A stretch of 55,880 bases of DNA. Source: a virus. This document shows, in pieces, positions 8,644 through 15,359 of the stretch. The notes beneath the pieces are model-generated. The model saw nothing but the letters and a program-made list of their open reading frames with translations. It made no database searches and was not told where the DNA came from. The stretch is taken from positions 1 to 55,880 of the IMG/VR virus record IMGVR_UViG_3300042446_001084, one strand, 5' to 3'. Numbering within the stretch: position 1 is the first letter of the stretch; each line of letters begins with the position of its first letter. The translations under genes were made by a program, and so were the position numbers.

Positions 8644-9714
8644 TTATAATCCGCCAAATAAAATTACTCGGTCAAGATTTTTTATTTGATCTAAGTTTTC
8701 TTGTGCTTGTGGATATTGACTGTGTTTGGGATTAAATACATCAATCAACTTAAATTCATCGTTGGAAAATGTACCCCAATTTCCAATTCTTCCATATTCG
8801 ACTAAATCTACGCCCAGTTCCTGTCCCATGTTGTAAAATTCTAGCATTTCTTCAAAATTATCTTTTTGAACAATCATTCGAATTTTAAACAGCATGCCAT
8901 TTTGTTTTTTCTTTTCAGAGATCCACAATAATGCATGTTGTAGGTCGTCCCAGCGTCCACCACGACGCAATTTTTCATATGTAGCGGGCCTTGCGGCATC
9001 AGTGGTAATGGTAATTGATTTTACTTTTTCTTGCATGCTCTCGAGTCGATGCCATCGTTCTGGTACCAGTAAACCATTTGATTGTATAGCCAATTGTACG
9101 TTTGGAAAATCCTCAGTTGATATTGTGTTAACAAACGACAACAACATTGGACTAGCAAACAGTTCCCCACTGGTACTCACGTGTAGTACAATTGGTCGAT
9201 CAGTGGGTGTACAAAACAGATTTGATTTTAGCGTTTGCCCTAGGTGTTCTAGATGTTCGGTCTGTGCATCATTGTTTTTTATAATTTCCGTTCGACAACT
9301 TGGGCAACTGAGATTACAGGTGCGATCGCCGGATACCCAAATCTCTTTGGGCATAATGTAACGAGATGCATCAAGAAGCAAGGGCTTAATATCATCGCCT
9401 ACATTTTCTTTAACATTAAGTAGATCACTTTTTAAAACTCCACAGGTGTTTTCATTGCAAAAGTCGTAGGTTCCGTTGATGATGCTTTGACGTATATTGG
9501 TACTGCCAGCATTGGACAATATTTCGTCTAGTGAATTGATTAATAAATTTCCAACCTTGGAGGGCATCCAATCTTGACAACCACATAATGTTATTCCACC
9601 ATCTGTATCAATGCACATGCCCACAAAAGGACTAAGACAAACAAGATTTTGAAAATTTTTTGCTGGAAATTGTACTAGTGGTTTTTGTATCCAATTTAGT
9701 TTGTATTTTGACAT
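8644..9714 (-). CDS. Radical SAM protein with N-terminal SPASM-like Cys domain
   Basis: A 356-residue protein from the ATG at 9714. The radical SAM motif CNLSCPSC (C133, C137, C140) should bind a 4Fe-4S cluster and SAM. Unusually, a Cys-rich region comes before it: CLSPFVGMCIDTDGGITLCGC (C26, C34, C44, C46) plus C86 and C91, which resembles a SPASM/Twitch auxiliary cluster domain normally found at the C-terminus. Such enzymes modify peptides or other substrates. A TTG-initiated extension to 9765 overlaps a structured element and has no ribosome site. The substrate is unknown. The gene is followed by the dsbA-like operon promoter. Confidence 0.85.
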   Translation of the reverse strand: MSKYKLNWIQKPLVQFPAKNFQNLVCLSPFVGMCIDTDGGITLCGCQDWMPSKVGNLLINSLDEILSNAGSTNIRQSIINGTYDFCNENTCGVLKSDLLNVKENVGDDIKPLLLDASRYIMPKEIWVSGDRTCNLSCPSCRTEIIKNNDAQTEHLEHLGQTLKSNLFCTPTDRPIVLHVSTSGELFASPMLLSFVNTISTEDFPNVQLAIQSNGLLVPERWHRLESMQEKVKSITITTDAARPATYEKLRRGGRWDDLQHALLWISEKKKQNGMLFKIRMIVQKDNFEEMLEFYNMGQELGVDLVEYGRIGNWGTFSNDEFKLIDVFNPKHSQYPQAQENLDQIKNLDRVILFGGL

Positions 9715-9733
9715 ATAGTAATTATGCTCACTT

Positions 9734-9812
9734 TTGGATTCCTGGTAGCGAATCAGGCCGTCCAAGGCAGCAGCCGCCTACACCACGGTAACAAGTACCG
9801 GTCCTAAGGTGT
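9734..9812 (-). other. Structured non-coding element (two hairpins)
   Basis: The gap between the polyprotein operon and the radical SAM gene is GC-richer than its surroundings and can fold on the minus strand. Hairpin 1 pairs 9780-9784 with 9808-9812 (ACACC/GGTGT) and 9786-9790 with 9796-9800 (CGGTA/TACCG). Hairpin 2 pairs 9734-9738 with 9761-9765 (TTGGA/TCCAA) and 9741-9744 with 9754-9757 (CCTG/CAGG). There is no U-run, so it is not a simple terminator. It could be a processed RNA, a leader structure or an RNA stabiliser; the family is unrecognised. Confidence 0.4.
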
Positions 9813-9837
9813 GTTCTTAAAAAAAGTAGTTGATAAT

Positions 9838-9918
9838 TTATACTGGGCTGTGGGGATTGAGAGGGCGATCCCATTCGCCCTCTTGTTCAGGATACACTGG
9901 GTACTCGTTGTTTTGCAT
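9838..9918 (-). CDS. Candidate 26-residue peptide gene with internal hairpin
   Basis: An ATG five bases after the polyprotein stop opens a 26-codon frame (starts MQNNEYPVYPEQEGEW) ending TAA. It is acidic, proline-rich and has no clear ribosome site, so it would rely on coupling. A perfect 8-bp stem with a six-base loop (9861-9868 with 9875-9882, GAGGGCGA/TCGCCCTC) lies inside it. It may be a real micro-gene or only a structured trailer of the polyprotein mRNA. Confidence 0.3.
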   Translation of the reverse strand: MQNNEYPVYPEQEGEWDRPLNPHSPV

Positions 9919-9922
9919 TGAT

Positions 9923-11605
9923 TTACTTGCTGGATTTATAACTAGCGTAGCCGCGACCGTAGCCGCTTCGTTGACCTTCCGCTACACCTTTGTTTTTCTG
10001 AAAATTTACTTCAGTACTCTTATCTAGTTGATCAGCAAAGTGAGCCAGTGCCGGACTCTTGCCTGCCATGTATGCGTCTACAGCAGGGCCTTCTGCCACG
10101 CCTTGCGATTCAAAAGTACCTATATCTTTAGAAACTCTACGCTCACTGCCTTGACTTGGAAAATTAGTTTGTGATTTCTTAGATTGTTGCATCTTTTGTG
10201 CAGCCGCATCTTGTGCCTTTGCCTTCAACACATTCAATGTTCTTGTGTCTAATTCTCTACCATCTTCTTTTGCTCGTTGCACTAAGACCTGAAAATATTT
10301 GTTTGCTAATTCTACTTGTTGACCATTCATGCTTGGCATTGTTTGAGCGCCAACACCTAGTGAACTTAATGCCATTGCACTACCTGCAACAACATCTTTC
10401 CAGCCTTCCGCCACACCTTGAGGGTTATCGTTGGGATTGGTAGTCAACATAAACTCTTTGCCCTGATTGAACAGTTTAGCCTGCATTGTTAGTGCGGCTT
10501 TGTTTGCGGCAGCCTTACCGCGGAATGAATAAGGATTGCCTTGTTTGTCTTTGATGATTTTTCCATTGAGACGAATGTACCATGTACCGGACTGCACTTG
10601 TTGTTCACGGCGACGATCGCTTTCGTGATCTTCATCGTTGGCACCACCATCAGCACGATATGCTTGTGAATTCTTACCAAAACCTGTGCGATTGTCATCG
10701 TAGTTTCTGTAACCAGCTTCTGTTACACCTTGCTGGCCATACATATCCATCAGTTGTCGAACATAGAAATTGTAATGACCACGGCGGCCGTTGTATTCTC
10801 TATCTCCAAGCACAGTCTTTAGAGCTCGTACAGCATCATTTACGTCTGAACCCTGCATTATTTTTAGTGCGTCGGTCACAAGTGAATCAACTCGCTGTGA
10901 ACCTTCCGCTACAGCTTCTTGCATGTTCTTCAGCAATTCTTGTGCTTTTTCAACACTGATCATGTATCTACCAAATCTATTTGGGTCTGCTGCCTTTTGT
11001 AGATATTCTTTGCTAAATCCTTTTGGTGCTTCTGCGGCCGGTTTATTATCAGCAGGTGCTGTCACTGTTGTACTTGGCTTTAGCCCGCCAGTGAAACCGC
11101 CTTGGCCATCAGGAGTAACTCTGGCATTGGCGCCTGCTGAGCCAAGAGCCATTGCTCCAGCAAGACCTAATCCAGCTAACTTGGAACCCAAGCCTTCGTC
11201 TACATCTTTACCTGCAAAATTATCATTCTGGAAACTACCAACAATGTACCATTTTAAATCATGGTCAACATCATTATGTTCTACACCCATTACGTTAACA
11301 TTGTAACCTTTGTCATCAAACCATGAGTTGGCATAGCCCACTAAATTCTTCTTGGCCTTTTCGCCGTATGCATCAATGTTAAATCCATCGTTGCTGACAT
11401 CAAAATCTTCAAACCAATCATCACCAATGATGTCTGCCAGCTCGTCATCTGTGTACCAGCGTCCCGAATCACCGTTGTTCCCACCGGGTGGAGCAAATTC
11501 AGTCAGGCCTTTGTTCTTGGGTTTTTCACCAGCTTTTTTCTTTGCTATAGCAATGGCAGCTTGTTGCGCCGGGTTGGCAGCTTCGAATAAGTTATTGAGA
11601 TTCAT
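9923..11605 (-). CDS. Capsid-targeted polyprotein with seven prohead-protease-like sites
   Basis: A 560-residue protein with N-terminus MNLNNLFE|AA, a short capsid-targeting peptide ending in a T4 prohead protease type site. Further sites of the form (V)-x-E|(G/A) occur at E137 (VDE|G), E234 (VAE|G), E296 (VTE|A), E400, E505 and E543 (all GVAE|G). Cutting would release about seven pieces of 17-129 residues: an acidic domain (47-130), a hydrophobic Ala/Gly segment (141-165) possibly membrane active, helical pieces, and a basic Gly/Tyr/Arg tail. No enzymatic motif is recognised. It is the last gene of the head-cargo operon; its start codon lies right at the previous stop. Processing is inferred, since the protease gene is not in the window. 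Confidence 0.75.
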   Translation of the reverse strand: MNLNNLFEAANPAQQAAIAIAKKKAGEKPKNKGLTEFAPPGGNNGDSGRWYTDDELADIIGDDWFEDFDVSNDGFNIDAYGEKAKKNLVGYANSWFDDKGYNVNVMGVEHNDVDHDLKWYIVGSFQNDNFAGKDVDEGLGSKLAGLGLAGAMALGSAGANARVTPDGQGGFTGGLKPSTTVTAPADNKPAAEAPKGFSKEYLQKAADPNRFGRYMISVEKAQELLKNMQEAVAEGSQRVDSLVTDALKIMQGSDVNDAVRALKTVLGDREYNGRRGHYNFYVRQLMDMYGQQGVTEAGYRNYDDNRTGFGKNSQAYRADGGANDEDHESDRRREQQVQSGTWYIRLNGKIIKDKQGNPYSFRGKAAANKAALTMQAKLFNQGKEFMLTTNPNDNPQGVAEGWKDVVAGSAMALSSLGVGAQTMPSMNGQQVELANKYFQVLVQRAKEDGRELDTRTLNVLKAKAQDAAAQKMQQSKKSQTNFPSQGSERRVSKDIGTFESQGVAEGPAVDAYMAGKSPALAHFADQLDKSTEVNFQKNKGVAEGQRSGYGRGYASYKSSK

Positions 11606-12198
11606 TATGCTTCATCCAGGTAATCAGGTGTGGCCTGTGAAGTTTCCATAGTACGTGCTCTACGACGTGAGCAGTACATTTCGCAGGCCATCTCGGCATG
11701 TTTGAGTGATTCAAACTTTGCACTATGTGGTTTGTTTTTAATTGTAATTCTGAAACCATCATCCTCGTTGCCGTGGATTTTAATTTCTTGACCGTCGTCT
11801 GTGGTAATAGTTCTAACTGAAGAACCAATTTGATCAACTTCTTGTGGAATCTTGTCCTTGAGATCAGAGTCTGACTTGATTTCTTTTGAAAGGTCAGCTA
11901 GGTAATCGCCTAGTTTTTTCTTCACTGTGCTGACTACATCTTCGGATGTGACCACTTCGGCGATGGTTTCTTGATCTTCGTCTTGTTCAACACTTTCTGA
12001 GCCAACAAAGTATCCCTTGGTAGGATGCTCAGGATCGGTTTTATTGGTTAATACATTGATACTTCTTGGCTTGAACAGCGCAGGAAGTTCAGGTACTCGC
12101 CTTTGTTGTTTATTAAGTCCAGATTTAACATTCACGGGAGTAATGTCTCCCTCGGCAATTTTATCTAGCTTTGCTAAAATATCTTTTAAATCGCTCAT
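11605..12198 (-). CDS. Probable capsid-targeted internal protein
   Basis: A 197-residue, mostly charged protein starting MSDLKDILAKLDKIAE|GDIT: an amphipathic helix followed by an IAE|G prohead-protease-type site at E16. A second weaker site is IAE|V at E81. The C-terminal third (about 130-175) contains DDGQEIKIHGNEDDGFRITI, which looks like a small beta-rich domain, then a Cys-containing helix. The ATG overlaps the Dps stop. The function is unknown; position and N-terminus suggest it enters the prohead. Confidence 0.65.
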   Translation of the reverse strand: MSDLKDILAKLDKIAEGDITPVNVKSGLNKQQRRVPELPALFKPRSINVLTNKTDPEHPTKGYFVGSESVEQDEDQETIAEVVTSEDVVSTVKKKLGDYLADLSKEIKSDSDLKDKIPQEVDQIGSSVRTITTDDGQEIKIHGNEDDGFRITIKNKPHSAKFESLKHAEMACEMYCSRRRARTMETSQATPDYLDEA

Positions 12199-12635
12199 GC
12201 CCGGTCGCCTTTTAAGAAACTTCTCAGCATCCAGCCATGCTTGGCCTGTGCGTCCAAGCGTTCAGCAATGAAGTTGGCAATGCCCTGGTTGTTTTCTTGT
12301 TCAGCACTGACAAATGTCTGATTCAACAGATCAATTAGGGCGCCGTTGTCTGACAGCAATTCTTCAATCATCAATCGAGCACGTGGGATCTTTGTTTGTC
12401 CTTGTATAATAGACAGTTCTTGAAAACGCTCAAAACTTCCCGGGCTGTATTCTTGCAAGGTGCGAATGTATTCAGCGATTCGATCAACTGCGCTGTAAAC
12501 CTCTTCATAGAAGTTGGCAAAGAAGTCGTGGTATTGAGCAAAGTCAGGACCTTCCACATTCCAGTGAAAATTCTGTGCTTTGATACTCAAAGCATATTGT
12601 GTGGCCAGCAAGGTCTTTAAATCGTCCGATAACAT
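12195..12635 (-). CDS. dps: Dps/ferritin-like DNA-protection protein
   Basis: A 146-residue four-helix protein with the Dps signature: HFHWN-like QNFHWNVEGPDFAQYHDFFANFYEE with His and acidic residues for the inter-subunit ferroxidase site, then VDRIAEYIRTL. Dps dodecamers oxidise iron with peroxide and bind DNA, protecting it from damage. Phage copies are known in some T4-like and aquatic phages. It has no capsid-targeting peptide, yet it is embedded in the operon of head-cargo proteins (overlapping both neighbours by a few bases), which suggests a role with packaged or injected DNA (inference). Confidence 0.88.
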   Translation of the reverse strand: MLSDDLKTLLATQYALSIKAQNFHWNVEGPDFAQYHDFFANFYEEVYSAVDRIAEYIRTLQEYSPGSFERFQELSIIQGQTKIPRARLMIEELLSDNGALIDLLNQTFVSAEQENNQGIANFIAERLDAQAKHGWMLRSFLKGDRA

Positions 12636-12802
12636 TATTTTTTCCTAGGTTTTACAGGCACCATTTTTTGTGCGCTATTAGCATATTTAGCCGGTTTAGT
12701 ACTCTTAGTCCTAGTTATCACTTCGCCCATTGGTTGAGCCACAGTAGCAATACCGCCTGAGCATGTGCCGCCCATACTTTCAGTTATTTCACGTAGTCGC
12801 AT
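12635..12802 (-). CDS. Short capsid-targeted basic peptide
   Basis: A 55-residue protein from the ATG at 12802, chosen because GGAG lies ten bases upstream and the N-terminus MRLREITE|SMGG matches the capsid-targeting peptides of neighbouring genes, ending in an ITE|S site. The rest has a glycine-rich stretch followed by a strongly basic tail (KPRKK end), fit for binding packaged DNA. It overlaps the upstream gene by 14 bases and ends one base before the Dps start. A longer in-frame extension exists but lacks the signal. Confidence 0.6.
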   Translation of the reverse strand: MRLREITESMGGTCSGGIATVAQPMGEVITRTKSTKPAKYANSAQKMVPVKPRKK

Positions 12803-13088
12803 CGAATATAATCTCCAAGGTTTGTTGATCAACCCAGCGAGCCGATCCGTGTTCAATTCCATAATTTTCCATCTGGAACGTGGCCAAGTTGGGCTTTAGC
12901 GGCTCAAACTTAACTGTGTACATTCCTGCCGGTGCTTCTATTTGCAGTATTTCTTTTAGGTATTCATTTTCCCAATAGAATGTACGTTCAGCAAATAATT
13001 CATCGTTGACGTAGATTCGATAGGAAGGTGGTAATCCTTGCCAGTCGCAATGTAAATCAAAAAAAGCTTTTACAAATTGTTTTTTCAC
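12789..13088 (-). CDS. Small conserved phage protein, GTG start
   Basis: A 99-residue protein starting at GTG (VKKQFVKAFFDLHCDWQG). The content is beta-rich (RIYVNDELFAERTFYW, MYTVKFEP) and resembles a small sandwich domain, but no family is recognised. A late-promoter-like motif (CTAAATACT, 13091-13099) lies only two bases before the GTG, so any transcript from it would be leaderless or serve downstream genes. It has no capsid-targeting peptide. Confidence 0.7.
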   Translation of the reverse strand: MKKQFVKAFFDLHCDWQGLPPSYRIYVNDELFAERTFYWENEYLKEILQIEAPAGMYTVKFEPLKPNLATFQMENYGIEHGSARWVDQQTLEIIFDATT

Positions 13089-13115
13089 CCAGTATTTAGT
13101 TGGGCGTTAACTGAA

Positions 13116-13316
13116 CTAAACTTTGAGTTCTTTTGGCTGTCCAACAACCACATGCTTGTTGTTGTATTGTTGTCGGAGTAGTCTACGAGCCATTTCTGGT
13201 GTGCGAGCCATCACTGTGGTGTCGATGATATTGGTGTAGCCTGTTTGCTGTAATTTTATCTTTACAACATAGGTTTTCATCTTGGTTTTAACAGGCTTGA
13301 TTTCGTTGTAGCGCAT
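13116..13316 (-). CDS. Small basic protein with capsid-targeting-like start
   Basis: A 66-residue basic protein beginning MRYNEIKPVKTKMKTY. The first six residues match the MR-x-x-E-I pattern of the head-cargo proteins, but there is no E|(A/G/S) cleavage site after it, so it may be kept whole or not processed. A shorter start at MKTYVV is possible. The remainder (VVKIKLQQTGYTN, then MARRLLRQQY) suggests a small alpha/beta fold. It is immediately downstream of the GP88 polyprotein gene (one base gap). Confidence 0.6.
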   Translation of the reverse strand: MRYNEIKPVKTKMKTYVVKIKLQQTGYTNIIDTTVMARTPEMARRLLRQQYNNKHVVVGQPKELKV

Positions 13317-13317
13317 A

Positions 13318-14811
13318 TCAGTGGAACATCAAGTAACTGTCAATTACATCCTTGCGATTGGCTGCACGGTCACCAGCACCCGGTTGTACAATAACATTCC
13401 ACTTGGGCTCTGTGCCCACTGGAGTTGCTAGCATTTGATCGTAGGTAATAATTGAATCAGGAGCAACCTTGTACTGTTGTGCAATACGTTGCTTAAATGT
13501 GTCAAGTGCTTCGGGGCTGGCAAATTGTGTGCGACCCTTGGCGTCTTTGATCAAGCTAGTGCCTTTACGTGCAATTAGATCAAAGAACATGTCCTTGGGA
13601 ACAGTAACACCTTGCTTGACTGTGGCACCAGGGTTTTGTTGTTTGTAGAATTCCACTTTCTTTTCTTCACCACGCTTGCTGCCTGATGAAAAGTTCATGG
13701 TAAAGTTAGCAGGTGCGGCACCTGTGGCAACATCGCCCATCTTGGTGTAGGCATAAAACTGCACATCAGGATTGGATTGGGCAACACCATATGCTAGATC
13801 CAAATACTCCTTGGAGAAGAAATCACCAGCATCGTGCCAACGAACAACTAACTGTACACCAGCTTTGTCTGTTTTGGCTTTGATTGTTTTGATTTCTTGA
13901 TTGACTCTGGCAGTATAACCTTCAGGGTCATTGACCAGGAAGTTTAGTGCCTGCGCCGCACTCATACTGCTAGCAGGGAACATAACATAGCCACCTTTTC
14001 TAGCATAACAGAATAGTTGGCAAGCACCAGCACCCGGGCATGTGGTAATTTCCACAAAGTCGCCAGTATCTTCATCCACAACAATACCTGATAGTGCAGG
14101 CAATGTCAGGTCATAAATGATTTCGCCTTCAGTTTTAGACTTTTCCATTTTGGCATTAGTGCCAAGTATGGCCCGGGGACGTGTGGTAATCTGCTTGGAC
14201 AAATCATCCAAGTCCCACTCAGTGTTCTCATCATCTTTGGTAATGGCCTTGATATTGCTGCCGTGAATGATAGGGCTAAACTTGTCACGTTTGGTTTTGG
14301 TGCCAGTCTTGATACGGTCAGCATAGCCCTGCAATTCATCACGTGGTATTGTGCGTTGTGGCGCATTTAACTTGATTGCTTCGGCTACACCTTTGTCTTT
14401 TTTATCTTTTTTATATCTTGGTCCAGCCAATGCATCTAATTTTTCTTTAGGTAAGTTTTTGGACCAATTGGGGTCATTATAGGGTTGCGGCTTTTTAGTT
14501 ACAGAGCCTTCGGCAATACCGTTATCTGTGCCAATGTAGTGATGATCGTGTACTTTGTAGCCTTGTTTACGATACCAATTGACAGCAGTATTAACAGCAG
14601 ATTCACGATCTAATGCACGTACCTTGGCCTTGCGTTGTTTTAGTTCTTGACGTTGTGTCACAGCTGAACTGTGAGGATCACTGACAGTGACCGCAACTAT
14701 GTGTTTGTCAAAGTTATGCTCAAGCTCTTCACTAACACCGGTGTTCTCAATATGCAACGGTTTTACTTTAAATCCGCCTAGGGTAGTTTCTTGAAGTTCG
14801 TTAAATCTCAT
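13318..14811 (-). CDS. Capsid-targeted polyprotein with GP88 domain
   Basis: A 497-residue protein from the ATG at 14811, supported by AGGA eight bases upstream; the longer frame lacks a ribosome site. It has N-terminus MRFNELQE|T, then IAE|G at E101 and VAE|A at E144. The remaining 350 residues match the phage GP88 family (gene product 88): Cys-rich CPGAGACQLFCYARKGG and RWHDAGDFFSKEYLDLAYG followed by FYAYTKMG. The biochemical role of GP88 is unknown; conserved Cys and HDAGDF residues suggest a metal site. It lies in the head-cargo operon, so the mature GP88 piece would be packaged. Confidence 0.75.
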   Translation of the reverse strand: MRFNELQETTLGGFKVKPLHIENTGVSEELEHNFDKHIVAVTVSDPHSSAVTQRQELKQRKAKVRALDRESAVNTAVNWYRKQGYKVHDHHYIGTDNGIAEGSVTKKPQPYNDPNWSKNLPKEKLDALAGPRYKKDKKDKGVAEAIKLNAPQRTIPRDELQGYADRIKTGTKTKRDKFSPIIHGSNIKAITKDDENTEWDLDDLSKQITTRPRAILGTNAKMEKSKTEGEIIYDLTLPALSGIVVDEDTGDFVEITTCPGAGACQLFCYARKGGYVMFPASSMSAAQALNFLVNDPEGYTARVNQEIKTIKAKTDKAGVQLVVRWHDAGDFFSKEYLDLAYGVAQSNPDVQFYAYTKMGDVATGAAPANFTMNFSSGSKRGEEKKVEFYKQQNPGATVKQGVTVPKDMFFDLIARKGTSLIKDAKGRTQFASPEALDTFKQRIAQQYKVAPDSIITYDQMLATPVGTEPKWNVIVQPGAGDRAANRKDVIDSYLMFH

Positions 14812-14845
14812 TTTTTTTCCTATTTGCAAAGGCAATCTTTATTGA

Positions 14846-14935
14846 TTACTTATGATTTCCAATGATCTCTCCAAATCCGCAATAATCGCTAAACAAGCAT
14901 CCTACTAATAAAATAGATTTTGAAGATGCTGACAT
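14846..14935 (-). CDS. Candidate 29-residue hydrophobic peptide
   Basis: The 14812-14954 gap holds a 30-codon frame starting MSASSKSILLVGCLFSDYCG. The ATG overlaps the stop of a seven-codon frame that itself overlaps the upstream gene's TGA, so coupling is possible. No good ribosome site is seen. It could be a micro-gene or chance. Confidence 0.22.
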   Translation of the reverse strand: MSASSKSILLVGCLFSDYCGFGEIIGNHK

Positions 14936-14954
14936 TATTTTTTACGACCAAATT

Positions 14955-15359
14955 TCATGTAACAGGGCCGCCTTCTACCCAGGCATCGCAAGTTCGTTTG
15001 GCGGCACATTTAAATTTCAAAAACTTACAATATCCTAGTTGCCCAGCATCTATTGTATCGTGTGGATCTGACCCTGGTTCCTCACCAATGCCTTTTGCAA
15101 TACAATCTTGCATGGATTCAGAAATGTCAAAGGCTGCACAATTCCCACAGCGGTTTTGTTTTACTGATTTAATGTCATTTGTGTTCCATTTGTCTGCTAA
15201 TTCTTCCCAATATTCATCGTTGGGCTCGTTGGGATTGAGAGGTCCATAATGGTATTCGTCTATGGCTTTTTGACGATTTTTTAAATTTAGTTCAATGCTT
15301 TGTGTAGCAAGCGGGCAGCCTTTTTCTATAGCTTCCAGTAGATTAATAAAATTTCTCAT
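14955..15359 (-). CDS. Capsid-targeted small Cys-rich protein
   Basis: A 134-residue protein from the ATG at 15359 (AGGA upstream). The N-terminus MRNFINLLE|A is a capsid-targeting peptide with an LLE|A site. The C-terminal half has six cysteines (71, 74, 86, 111, 118, 124) in the pattern CGNC-x11-C-x24-C-x6-C-x5-C, including RCGNCAAFD and KFKCAAKRTCDAW, likely a metal- or iron-sulfur-binding domain. Similar Cys modules occur in T4-like phages of aquatic bacteria. It overlaps neither neighbour strongly and follows the GNAT polyprotein gene. Confidence 0.7.
   Translation of the reverse strand: MRNFINLLEAIEKGCPLATQSIELNLKNRQKAIDEYHYGPLNPNEPNDEYWEELADKWNTNDIKSVKQNRCGNCAAFDISESMQDCIAKGIGEEPGSDPHDTIDAGQLGYCKFLKFKCAAKRTCDAWVEGGPVT

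Noticed and set aside
8644-9714. QueE-type radical SAM enzyme for the DpdA pathway
   Set aside because: QueE is about 210-230 residues with a different layout; this protein is longer with an N-terminal Cys domain.
9715-9765. TTG-initiated N-terminal extension of the radical SAM gene
   Set aside because: TTG start without ribosome site, overlapping a structured RNA element; the ATG at 9714 fits better.
12803-12862. Upstream extension of the 55-residue capsid-targeted peptide
   Set aside because: It would lose the leader at the N-terminus and lacks a ribosome site; GGAG sits before the internal ATG.
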